Below are positions 43,086 to 54,694 of a stretch of 64,000 bases of DNA, one piece after another. The notes under the pieces are model-generated. The model saw only the letters and a list, made by a program, of their open reading frames with translations, ran no database searches and was not told the origin of the DNA. This stretch comes from Pomphorhynchus laevis (taxonomy: Eukaryota > Acanthocephala > Palaeacanthocephala > Echinorhynchida > Pomphorhynchidae), in contig WNNJ02000905.1 of NCBI GenBank assembly GCA_012934845.2, positions 104,053-168,052 of the forward strand. Reading direction: 5' to 3'. The position numbers and the translations under genes are program-made. Numbering within the stretch: the stretch's first letter is position 1; the number at the start of each line of letters is the position of its first letter.

Positions 43086-43940
43086 TATATGGTATAATTT
43101 TACAAGGTTCAATTCGGGTTCAATCCAGGCAAGTGTACAGTGGTCTTGTAATTAGTTATAACTGAATAAATGTACGGATAAAAATATCTCGTGATATTAA
43201 CTCTGGTTTTCAATGTTGAAATTTTCATTTTGTATAATAATTGTAAATTGGCCTGTAAAATTAGACTATTTGGTAACCATAGTATCATAAAGAGTGGCTT
43301 AAAATGGAAATTAATAACTTATGCAAGATAATGACGATTTTACTATAACAAAAATAGATAAAAACCGGCATTAATTTCTTATACAACATTATATATATGC
43401 TTGTAGACATGTAATTAGCTGCGCTATTTTATTGGACTAAATATTTGTAAATAACTACTTGATTCAAATTTACAAATATCTTTATGATTCGTGATCCTTA
43501 ATCAAATGATACTTTAATTAATTAAATCGGCTAAATAAAACTATATGTATAATAATAAATATAAGTAAAGATATGATTCGGAACGCTGGAGAAGTGTATA
43601 TTTTTATTGTTTAAAAAATATTTACGACAATTTAATATTTCGTTATTTTATATAAGTAAAATATCATGTCTTAAAATGTTGATAAGAAGTATCTAGTATA
43701 AACTGTTGTATAATCAGATTTTAGCTTATTTTACTATACATAACATATCAGTGTAACCAACTTCATATTACTAATATGCCCATTCCCCAACACGTTATGT
43801 ATTATTATATATTATCCCCAATATTGTGTTAGTATATAAATCTAACACTATATGTATTATTTACAATCCCAATACGATAATTTTTCAATTGTACATTTAA
43901 GTTTTTTATAGATATACACTTATTTTTATAAACTAAATGA
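43086..43940. other. AT-rich spacer, no recognised gene
   Basis: Very AT-rich sequence between repeat R and PLE2 without coding signal. Confidence 0.4.
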
Positions 43941-43949
43941 TATTTTGTT

Positions 43950-44900
43950 CATTTTTCCTTATAAAATTTCCAAGTTGCATTTCTATTTCTATTAAATTAC
44001 ATAAACGACCTTTTAGAAAGGCAGTAGAACATTTTTAACTTCCGGTCCATGAATTTACATATAAAGCATCTTTTGTCTCCGCATTCGCTGATTTTGTGTT
44101 TATTGTCCTCTCTTGTTTTAAATATATTTGATCTAATTAGTATTTTCGATAACTTATTCTCGAATTTAAAATAAATATTTTCTTGTCAGTTTATATTGGC
44201 TTTCTTATATCATATATGTCCTTAGTAAGTGCACACAAGCGTGGATGATAATTTGTTATTATTCTTAGAATGTTGTTACAGTGGTTTTCTTTAACCATCA
44301 ATGATTCTTCATGACTAATGGCTCTTACAGACCTTATTTGGTTTATTATCATCCTGTAACCATATCCACGTTTTATGAATTGATGTATTAATTTTAGTAC
44401 ATGCCTTTCAAATTCTAAATTGTATGTACGTGCTCTTTTTATTCTTAACACCGCGTTAATTATGGCTTTCTGTAATAAGTAGATTTGAATTTGTCATCAT
44501 CATTATACAGTGTAAGATAGAAATTTAACAGACTCACCTACTTCATATGACAGACAATTCAATGTTATCGTTGTGATTGTTTGGAATTGTTATAAGCTAT
44601 CCATATCATTGGGCCATATGAAAAATATATTGTCAATATAACGACAATGGCAAAGCGGTTTGATTGTACGTCCATAAAACCCTTTCTGTTTAAGAATGCC
44701 CATGAACATTATGGCTATCGTTGGAACACATGGAGTTCCAATCGCCATCCCGTTTATTGAAATGTATTGTTCATTGTCAAATTCAAATATATTATTTTTA
44801 AGTATTATTTCAACTGACTTAAATACGAAATTCTTTTTGGTTTCCGACTAATCTGAGTATACTAAAATAGATTAAACTAACTCTAATGTTCCTGATACTG
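43950..44900 (-). mobile_element. Penelope-like element PLE2, fragment
   Basis: Minus strand: an RT core readable at about 44,850-44,560 with text equivalent to MAIGTPCVPTIAIMFMGIL and HCRYIDNIFFIWPNDMDSL (YIDN where YIDD is usual), then the RT C-terminal block ERHVLKLIHQFIKRGYGYRM and ITNYHPRLCALTK (44,451-44,191), then CGDKRCFICKF at about 44,070, the Cys motif preceding the GIY-YIG domain in PLEs. It is a different lineage from PLE1 by sequence. Broken and truncated. Confidence 0.75.
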
Positions 44901-45119
44901 GGATGTTACCGTATAGATTCTGTACATCTGACGTTTCCAAAATACTGTGTTCTGGTCATTCATTCAATTCTTCCTCAAATCTAAGAAGAAAGCTAAGCGA
45001 CCAGTTTACGTTTGCTGGAATGTATCTTAGCAGCGGTTTTAAACAAGTGCAGCGACAATTCAGCAACAACCTCTGCTCAGTGTTTAAGGATGGTCCGCAC
45101 AGCAATTCGATCTGGTAAA

Positions 45120-45520
45120 GAGCGTAAGCCTCAGTCAATTAAGCAAAGTGTTGGAAACGCCTTTATTCACAATGTCACACAGGCAACCGTAACGATCAGT
45201 GGGTACTTCACTCTACTGATGAGTGTTACCGGGTACTCATAATTTAGATGCTAAAGTGATATATATATAATGACTGCTGGGTGGTTAGGGGCGTCTCGGA
45301 GTGATACATTAGACTGATAGAGCTGATGATCGAAGTCCAGTTATTTAGCAACACATATGGATTAAAAATCAATAGTAGCTAGTTTTGTCTCCTATACCAA
45401 GTTTCAAGCGATTTTTCGCAGTAATAATTTATATATATTGTTATTGTGAAAAATCGGTTATAACTTGGTCCAGGAGCCAAAGCTGGCTACGATTGATTTT
45501 TAATCCATATTTGCAAAATT
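45120..45520. repeat. PLE3 5'-side repeat with foldback
   Basis: Includes a block at 45,265-45,410 closely similar to 63,655-63,790 (shared ATGACTGCTGGGTGGTTAGG and TATGGATTAAAAATCAAT), and an inverted repeat of about 75 bp (45,348-45,428 against 45,440-45,514) just before PLE3 coding begins. It also has CTGATGAGTG text near 45,221 related to the 47.65 kb repeat. Interpreted as the pseudo-LTR of a Penelope-like element. Confidence 0.6.
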
Positions 45521-47180
45521 TAAAAGATCCATGCCCTGTAAGACCGATAGTTAGTAACATTGGAAGTCCAACAGAAAAATTATCGAAATTTATTGATAAC
45601 CTCTTTAAACCATTAGTCTGTAAAGCACATAGCTATGTTAAAGATTCATTTGACTTTATAACTCGTTTAAATAACATTAAAAAGATATAGCTAAAGACGA
45701 CATCATTTTCACAGTTGATGTAGAGCCCTTATTTACGAGCATTCCACATACTGAAGGAATATAAATTATAGACATAATAATGAAGGAAAATAATTGGCCA
45801 AATTTGAAAAGCGAGTTAATATCTGCTTCGTTAAATATAATTATAAGTGGAAATACATTTGAGTTTAATAAAAATTTATATCGTCAGGTTGTTGGTACAG
45901 CAATGGGTACTCCAGTTACCCATAGTTTTGCAACACTTTACCTGGATTATATAGAACGAACTTTCATAGACAGACAAAATATTAAACCTGCACACTGGAT
46001 GAAGTATGTCGACGACATCATTTGTAGTATGGAAATCTGGAGAATGAACTCGTTCAATTTATCAATGACTTAAACAAATGCTCTCCTTTACACTTTACAA
46101 TAGATAGATATACTTCTGTACATTTTTTAGATGTTTCTATAATAAGAAAATCCGGTAGTATAGAAACTACACTATATCGTAAACCAGGAAACATTAAAGT
46201 TTACCTTAATCCTCGCAGCAATTACAGTAAACAAGTTAAACGAAATGTAATATTAAACGAATTTTATAGGATTCTGAGAATTTGCAGCACTCCAGTAGAA
46301 CGAAGGAATTGGCTTAAACGTATGAGAAGCGAATTAAAAAATAGAGGCCACACGATGCGAGAAATTCTAGTTTCACAGCGAAAGGCGGTAACTAAATGGT
46401 AAACAAACTATGGTACTAAAGAATCTGAAGGTAATACATTTAATATCACAATTGAAAATAACGCAGCGCAAACAATCCTACCTAAAGATTTATTTAAATG
46501 CATGACTGCAATTAATGATAAATTCAAAAATGTGAATCAACAAATCATAGTTCGACCCAAAAAAAACATACAATCTGAAACGTGCCTTAGTAACATCATT
46601 TCTAACTCAGAATAAAAACAAGGATATGCATGAAATGAAAGACATGTTTAAATGTGAACGTTCTCTAGCAAGATGCTGTAAAAATGTAGATGAAGCCAAT
46701 AAATATCAAAGCAGCAATACACTACATTATCATACAAAATAAAAGAACAAACAAGTGCATCACAGAGTATAGTATATGAAGCAAGATGTTCTAATTGTCA
46801 AGCACAGTATATAGGTGAGAGTGGTCTTTCATTATACATAAGACTAAATAATAGAAGTAGTGACCTAAACAAACGACTACGAGATAGATGCGATCGTCAA
46901 TCATTGCTTAAATACGCACAATACAACGAGCGATGTATTTAGATACAAAGTAGTTCAGCAAAATATATTTGAAGGGAAACTACGAAAATTGGCGGAGCAG
47001 AAATTAATTTCTCGATTAATGAGCGACAGAGGTAAAGGAATAAATACCGAACACGCAATAAAATTACGTTGGTATAAGGAACAACCACCAAAAATTAATA
47101 TATTAGAATATTCGCAAAATCTTTATATTTACTGTGTAATTTGTTTGACATGTCTCGTTATTTTAGATTAGAAAAGCATA
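45515..47180 (+). mobile_element. Penelope-like element PLE3, broken
   Basis: Plus strand. RT N-terminal PVRPIVSNIGSPTEKLSKF, then VDVEPLFTSIPHTEG, then RQVVGTAMGTPVTHSFATLY and MKYVDDIICSM (YVDD). It continues RKPGNIKVYLNPRSNYSKQV, then RRNWLKRMRSELKNRGHTMR. A GIY-YIG endonuclease follows at about 46,760-47,170: YEARCSNCQAQYIGESGLSL, YIRLNNRSSDLNKRLRD, then LISRLMSDRGKGINTEHAI. The order and motifs are those of endonuclease-bearing PLEs. It is broken in several places. A hammerhead-like relic lies at 47,335-47,375, beyond the 3' end. Confidence 0.85.
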
Positions 47181-47334
47181 AAAATATTTGGTCTTTGCTG
47201 GTGTAATAATTCAATTTCAAATAATTATATATAGTCGAGAAGATTCGTTGATAGACCGCTGTCCTGGATTCCTCGAATAGTATTCAGACATAAATATTCT
47301 GAACAAATTGATAGACAGGACAAAAGACGTAGCA

Positions 47335-47375
47335 GATTGTTGACGTTTCACCTTACGGCTTTTTCAAATTGTATG
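47335..47375 (-). ncRNA. Hammerhead-like relic beyond PLE3
   Basis: The minus strand reads TTTGAAAAAGCC-GTAA-GGTGAAACGTC: stem II GCC/GGU and GAAACGUC (self-complementary ACGU, cleavable GUC) are kept, but the CUGAUGA box is degraded. Confidence 0.5.
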
Positions 47376-47620
47376 TTTATTAGAAACCTAAAATCGAATT
47401 CTGGATTTGGCAAAATCTACGATTATGAAACTGAAGCTTTTTAGCTCCCGGAGCACAGTTTTACACATTCTACGATTTAATTATAAAAACGTATCCGATA
47501 AAGGGATCCTGTGATAAAGCAAGCAGCGACAGCAATTAAAATTCCTGCCGAATAAAATTAGGATGATCCGGAATGCACGTTGTTAGTTTAAAGAGACTAT
47601 GCCCATGCTACTACGCTAGC

Positions 47621-48044
47621 AAATTCTCGGAGATGCCTTTTAAATATATCACAAGGCAGCCGAAACGACTGATGGTAGTTCACCCTACTGATGAGTGCTG
47701 CCGGCTACCATCAACTCGTCTAGGAGTGATAAGGAAGTCTGATCTGCATGTAATCGAACTCCAGTTTTTGGCAAAATCTACGATAATATATATAGAGAAG
47801 TGACATTGTGACTGAAAGTCGTGAATCGAAGTCCAGTTTATCAAGCAACACCATTTAGTATATATATAATTGTTGGTTGCATAATTGTTGATGTTGCCAA
47901 ACCCGGAGTTTGATTACAGAGCAGACTTCCTTATCACTCCTAGACGAGCTGATGTTAGGCAACAGCACTTATCAGTAGGGTGAACTATACCATCAGTCGT
48001 TTCGGATGCCTTGGGCTTTATTTAAAAGGCATCTCCGAGAATTT
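47621..48044. repeat. Inverted repeat, ~150-bp arms
   Basis: 47,621-47,774 is matched in inverse orientation by 47,892-48,044, with spacer 47,775-47,891. Shared text includes CTCGGAGATGCCTTTTAAAT, CCGAAACGACTGATGGTA, GTTCACCCTACTGAT and CTCGTCTAGGAGTGATAAGG. The arms differ by scattered substitutions and small indels. Lies between PLE3 and RBBP4, and is likely two PLE end repeats facing each other. Confidence 0.7.
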
Positions 48045-48220
48045 GGGGATTTTATTAACAAACAACTGCAAATATAAACGATCGGCAATTACGATAATCA
48101 CTGATGTATGTATAGATATAGCCTTGCATACTATCATATATATAGTCGTGACTTATCAAAATACGGGGAAACGGGCATAACTGGGTATTTGAAATCATAA
48201 TAGTCTATTTGGAGTTAAAC

Positions 48221-48262
48221 CCCTGATCGGTTTCTGCTTATTGAGCTTCATCAGTAGAGTCC
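48221..48262 (-). ncRNA. Hammerhead-like motif
   Basis: Minus strand: CTACTGATGAAGCTCAATAA, then GCAGAAACCGATC. The CUGAUGA and GAAA boxes are intact; stem II is GCU/AGC with a small loop; the stem III strand ACCGAU is one change from self-complementary; stem I pairs only partly. Confidence 0.5.
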
Positions 48263-48335
48263 AGATTTTAAAAGTGTTTATAGATCCTTTCCTACAGTTT
48301 AAAAGGGTTCATCACAATTATGTTTATACTATTAT

Positions 48336-48381
48336 GTAGTATCTGACGAGGTATTCGACATTTCCGAAACGTCAGATAATT
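48336..48381 (+). ncRNA. Hammerhead-like motif
   Basis: Plus strand: CTGACGA (fits CUGANGA) at 48,343-48,349, a 17-nt stem II region with imperfect pairing, then GAAACGTC at 48,366-48,373 with self-complementary ACGU and a GUC cleavage triplet. Stem I is weak. About 350 bp upstream of the RBBP4 start. Confidence 0.45.
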
Positions 48382-50058
<1,677 letters not shown>

Positions 50059-51110
50059 ATACAAAATTTTAGTTTATATTTCTTCCATTTTAACCTTTTT
50101 GTATTTTTAATTGGATGATATCATTTTAAATTTGTTGTAGTTTACAACATATGTATAATATATAACATTTGTGTAATATTTTAACTTAGATATGTATGTG
50201 TTCGTGTGTGGTGAAATAAGTAAACAGCCGTATTAGACATCTTATTTAAATGCTACTATTCTTCTCGTGTGTTAATTTTTAAATAAAAATTAAGTTGTTG
50301 GTGGTAAGGCAGTAAAAATAATATTTGTCTGTTTTTCCGTGATTTATTTTTAATCTGTACAGCTGATAATTAAAAGTTTGAATACTTTTATGGAAAACAT
50401 TTTATTATCAAAAATCATATCAAGAATGATACAGTACTTATCAAAAGTATTAAGATAAAACCTTGGTTTTACATATTTAGTGTATGTATGTTGTTATTTT
50501 CAAAGGAAATTTATTATATTGATATTAATAAGTATAAATCTTATTTTAAAATATATCCAACAAGCATTCATTTTCTGATTGCAAACCAAATAAACTTATA
50601 TCAGAATTATTTAATATTTAGTGCTTGACACTTTTGGCTTGCTACATCCTTCATTTTTTAAATATTATACTCATTAGTTTTTAAGGTACGTATTGAAATT
50701 TTTCGTTAAACAAGTTGTGATTGTGTATCCTCAGTAGTGATACTAAAGTGTGTAAAAGGTGTATCTAAAATGTGTGGTTTGTAGTAACGTTCAATATGCC
50801 AATTATTCGGTACAAAATACAATCGAATACGTTAAATTAGATTAAGATTAGTGTAGATTTTATAGGAATTAACTCAGATAGAGTAACCTAGACTCAGTAA
50901 TCTTATGATAATTATATAACAATACAAAAGTTACGACTAATGAATTAGATCAATTAACCGAGTCTACGTATATTCAATTATTTATCAATTAAACATAATG
51001 ATAAATAAAAACAAAATAATAAATAATTAAATAATTATAAATATATAAATAATTTATAATTTTATATAAGATTTCATATAACTCATATCAACTTAAAATC
51101 TAAAATTGAA
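50059..51110. other. RBBP4 3' flank, AT-rich
   Basis: Contains the presumed RBBP4 3' UTR; AATAAA at 50,282-50,287 is a plausible polyadenylation signal. No poly(A) tract or duplicated flank that would prove a retrocopy is visible. The rest is AT-rich with no coding signal. Confidence 0.4.
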
Positions 51111-51114
51111 ATTT

Positions 51115-51510
51115 AAAATAAAAGTCAATTTTTATAAATTGACTACTAAATAATAGACGATGTATCAGAATAAGGATTAGAGGTCATCACGAGGAACTAC
51201 TATGTAATCATGTTACGACCCCTATTCCTCGACCCAACATAGCAGTGGGCCAAATACATGCTAATGATGTATTTCCTCTGATGAAATTTGGTTATCGTTA
51301 ATTATTCACCCATAAACATTTTCTACTAAAGAGTTTATTTTTTTGATAATATTGTGTTGATTTATATATTTTACTATTTTTTGTTTGATTTTATTTTTAT
51401 AGTAACCTAGTATAAACTATGTATCTATCAAATTATTATAATGATTTTGATGAAAGTCTAACTTATTATATATCATGGCAATTCTTATAATTTCATTATT
51501 TAATGTATTA
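51115..51510. repeat. Dispersed repeat R, copy 2
   Basis: Second copy of the repeat at 42,655-43,085, same orientation, with small indels; this copy lacks part of the region between CTGATGAAATTTGGTTATC and the TTGATTTATATATTTTAC block. Confidence 0.6.
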
Positions 51511-51581
51511 TATTTTATAATAAAAATTTTGTTAACAACTATATAACAACTGAAAAGTTTTAAAAAGAAAAACTGCAGAAT

Positions 51582-52818
51582 AGAAAGCATAGAAAACAAA
51601 GTCAGTCCAGTCGTTTATGGAGTCTTCATTGTGTCACGGCCCCAGGTTCACAGGGATCTCAGTCTCCAGCCAATCCAACACGCAGCTCTCCGACTAAACA
51701 ACCAGGGTTTAACACTTCTCGAAGAATCCAATCGAGGCGGACTATGCTTGGTAATCGCGAGATGAGGAACCTGAGAAACCTTGGTCTCTGTTCTGGGGAC
51801 GTACTCTTGAAAAAAAGACTAATCCCGAGATATCTCAAGTACCCCAGAGGCGCACTTGGGTTTTCCCATTCAATGACAAATGCTGAGCCCGTTTCAGGGC
51901 CCACCTATCTTTCTTCAGGATACGTTTGAGTCTATCCAGGTCAGCTTTCGCTGACCAGTTCATCGTAATAGTGAACCCCAGGTATTTTACTCGACTTGTG
52001 AAGGTAGGAAATAGTTGTGACTGCAAAATGGAGGAGAGTGCAGAAAGTGCTAATCTCTTAAGCTTTCTTTTTGGTGGCAGGGACGCCATGAAAGACGACT
52101 ACCTGCAATTTAGAGGAGTTGAGAACAAGATTGAATATGGGTAGCTGGTCTTTTAATCTTAAAAAGAAACAGCTGATGTCAGATACTACATATTTGCACC
52201 TGCGTCCAGAGAACAAGGATGTGGTATCATCAGCGTATACCACTAGATGTTGATCGCGTTTAAATTTTAGTAGAGTATAATGGAGGCAGCAAGATACAAG
52301 ATTGGAGAAAGTGGGGATCCTTGAGGCACACCCGTAATAGGGTAGAACTGACGTGCATCAGGGTCGTCTTCATAGAAAAATCGCTTGGTATACAATAATA
52401 TTTCCACCCTGTTAACAATTCTCGCAAGCAACTCAAGGGACCTGAGAGAAGAGATAACAAAAAGAATGGAAATGTTGTCAAATGCAGCAGAAAAATCAAG
52501 AAAGACAGCCACAGCAATCTGATGACTGTTATCTTGACAAAACTGGTGTACTTCACCTATTGCTGAATAGACCGAGCTATCATTTACGTACCCATGAAAG
52601 CCTGGTGGGATTAAATTTCGACTACTTAGATGGTCGCAGATTTTACGCGCAAGCGCTTTTTTGTAAATGAAGATGAGGAAGTTTTGAATCGAGATAGGTC
52701 GCGGATCTTTATGACAAGAAACCAGATTTCGCTTAGGTAAAAATATTATTCGGATAATGTTGATGCTGGCTACATCAGATTGTGAGGCTAACAGCATTGT
52801 GACGGCCACTTTTCTTAT
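51582..52818 (-). mobile_element. LINE copy E2, 5'-truncated
   Basis: Minus-strand family E copy from the RT finger region (VTMLLASQSDVASIN at about 52,805) to the 3' end near 51,600. RT pieces at 52,809-52,267 include VAVFLDFSAAFDNIS (A) and GVPQGSPLSPIL (B); YADDTTSLFSGRRC (C) is at 52,243-52,200; the C-terminal region with VKYLGFTITMNWSAKADLDR is at 52,089-51,835. Several frameshifts. The 5' end stops at 52,818, facing E3 head to head. Confidence 0.82.
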
Positions 52819-52823
52819 TAACC

Positions 52824-52855
52824 CACAGCCCTGTTCCTGGAGGAACAGGGCTGTG
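52824..52855. repeat. Perfect 15-bp-arm palindrome at E2/E3 junction
   Basis: CACAGCCCTGTTCCT (52,824-52,838), GG, AGGAACAGGGCTGTG (52,841-52,855), exact. It lies between the truncated 5' ends of E2 and E3 and is GC-richer than its surroundings. It belongs to neither copy as far as the family alignment shows. Confidence 0.8.
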
Positions 52856-52869
52856 TGTTAGATTGGGAG

Positions 52870-53962
52870 CATTTGCTTTGACAGAGTTTTGGAAGAGTCA
52901 CTATCCCTACACAACTATGGAGCCACTCAATCTCTCAACCAATCCCATCTTGGTGTGACTTTAGAAGCAGGGACTTATCTGTTACATATATCCTTAATTC
53001 CTAGGTCCACTTCCGGGCACGTCCAAATCCGTTGATCCACTATCTTCTCGGGTCTGTCAGCTTATGACATACGATCAAAGAAGATAAGTGGTCATCACAA
53101 TGTTACTAGCCTCACCATCCGATGTATCCGACATCAATATAAAGTCGTAGAATTTTTTACCCAAGCGTAATCCGGTTTCATGTCCTATAGACCTGCGGCT
53201 CATTTTGATTCAAAATTCCCTCATCTTCATCTATGAAAAAGCGCTTGTGCGTAGAATCCGGGCCCATTTAAGTAGGCGTAATTTGATCCTATCGAGTTTT
53301 CTTGGGTTTGTTAATGGCGCTTGGTCTATTCAGCAATATGTGAAGTGCATGTTTTGTCGGGATAACAGTCATCAACTCGCTGTGGCTGTGTTCCTCGACT
53401 TTTCTGCTGCATTTGACCGCGTTTCAATTCCCTTCGTTATCTCCTCTCTCAAGTCCTTCGCGTTGCCTGCGAGAATTGTTAACAGGTTGGAGATATTGCT
53501 GTACACCAAGCGGTTCTACTATGAAAACTACCTTGATGCTCGTCAGTTCTACCCTATTACGGATGTACCTCAAGGGTCCCCACTTTCTCCTATCTTTTAT
53601 TATGCTGCCTCTATTGTACTATACAAGAATTTTAAATGTGATCAACATCTAGTGGTATACGCTGATGATACCACATCCTTGTTCTCTGGACGCAGGTGCA
53701 ATGATGTAGTCTCTGACGTCAGCCGTTTCCTTTTAAGACTAAAAGACCGGCTACCCATATCCAATCTTGTTCTCAACTCCTCTAAATCGCAGGTGGTTGT
53801 CTTTCATTGCGCCCTTGCAACAAAGAAAAAATTAAAGAGACTAGCACTCTCAGCTCTATCTTCCATATTGACCAATCAACCATTCCCCACCTTCACAAAT
53901 TGAGTAAAATACCTGGGGTTCACTGTTACGGTGAACTAGTCAGCGAAAGCTGACTAGTTCAG
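52870..53962 (+). mobile_element. LINE copy E3, truncated at both ends
   Basis: Plus-strand family E copy. It starts in the linker before RT (SWGPLPGTSKS region of E1, here worn) and ends within the block YLGFTVTVN. The open piece 53,205-53,903 has LAVAVFLDFSAAFDRVSIPF (A), TDVPQGSPLSPIFYYAASIV (B) and LVVYADDTTSLFSGRRCNDV (C); all RT catalytic residues are present in one frame, though the protein is truncated. By eye it is roughly 80% identical to E2 at DNA level. Confidence 0.82.
53932..53961. repeat. Perfect 13-bp-arm hairpin at E3 3' breakpoint
   Basis: TGAACTAGTCAGC (53,932-53,944), GAAA, GCTGACTAGTTCA (53,949-53,961). In E1 the same coding position reads GAACTGGTCGGCGAAAGCCG and pairs only in the inner part, so the stem became perfect in E3 exactly at its truncation point. 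Confidence 0.7.
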
Positions 53963-54017
53963 AAGAAAAACTGCAGAATCACAAGGCAGCCGAAAAAACT
54001 GCAGAATCACAAGGCAG
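53963..54017. repeat. Short tandem pair and 17-bp flanking direct repeat
   Basis: AAAAACTGCAGAATCACAAG (and four further bases) occurs at 53,966-53,989 and again at 53,994-54,017. The 17-bp AAGAAAAACTGCAGAAT at 53,963-53,979 is identical to 51,565-51,581 on the other side of the E2/E3 pair, as a target-site duplication would be. Confidence 0.65.
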
Positions 54018-54690
54018 ACTGACGAATGTACGTATTTTAAATTTGTACAAAAACCGTAAATCTGGAGTTTGCAACTAAACTTGTTTCAGAATTTCAAAGT
54101 TTACAGCTACATTTGCTATTCGGTATTTCCATTCACTAAAGCAGTATCTAGTTTTCACTACGTGAACTTTAAAATTCTAGTTATAGGTGGCTCACTTAAG
54201 CAAACTTTGCATTCTTGTAATTTCATGATTGATTAAACTCATATTGTTTTATAGCTACGTGAGCCTCTTATTAGTTTATTCATATGTGGTACGTATTCAT
54301 CCGTATATGTTATCCGCCCTGAGGATGCACTAATTTTAAATATAATAGAAAAGTGCACTTATTATTTATCAATATTATAAAAAATGTCATTCACGGAACA
54401 ATAGTGTTAACTGCATATTTAATGTAACATAACGTTTTACGCTAATAGCCGGTTAGATAAATGCAGATTGTCTCTCTATGCATATCTTTATACACTTGTA
54501 TTTTAATAAGGTTATACGAAGTGTCAGCATGAAGTATTTTTTCTATTTACCTTGGCATAATTTTACGTATATATAATTATTCGTATAAAATAAATAAGAG
54601 TTTTATTAATAACTATAAAACCGATAAAAACTTTCAGAAACAAAAACATGCAAAAGACAATTTTAAATATAAGCCGTTCACAACGTGTAT
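54018..54690. other. AT-rich spacer, no recognised gene
   Basis: AT-rich DNA between the E2/E3 pair and E4 with no coding signal or repeat recognised. Confidence 0.4.
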
Positions 54691-54694
54691 TTTG

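Noticed and set aside
52824-52855. GC-rich hairpin as a transcription terminator
   Set aside because: No T-run follows and the genome is eukaryotic; it sits at a LINE-LINE junction.
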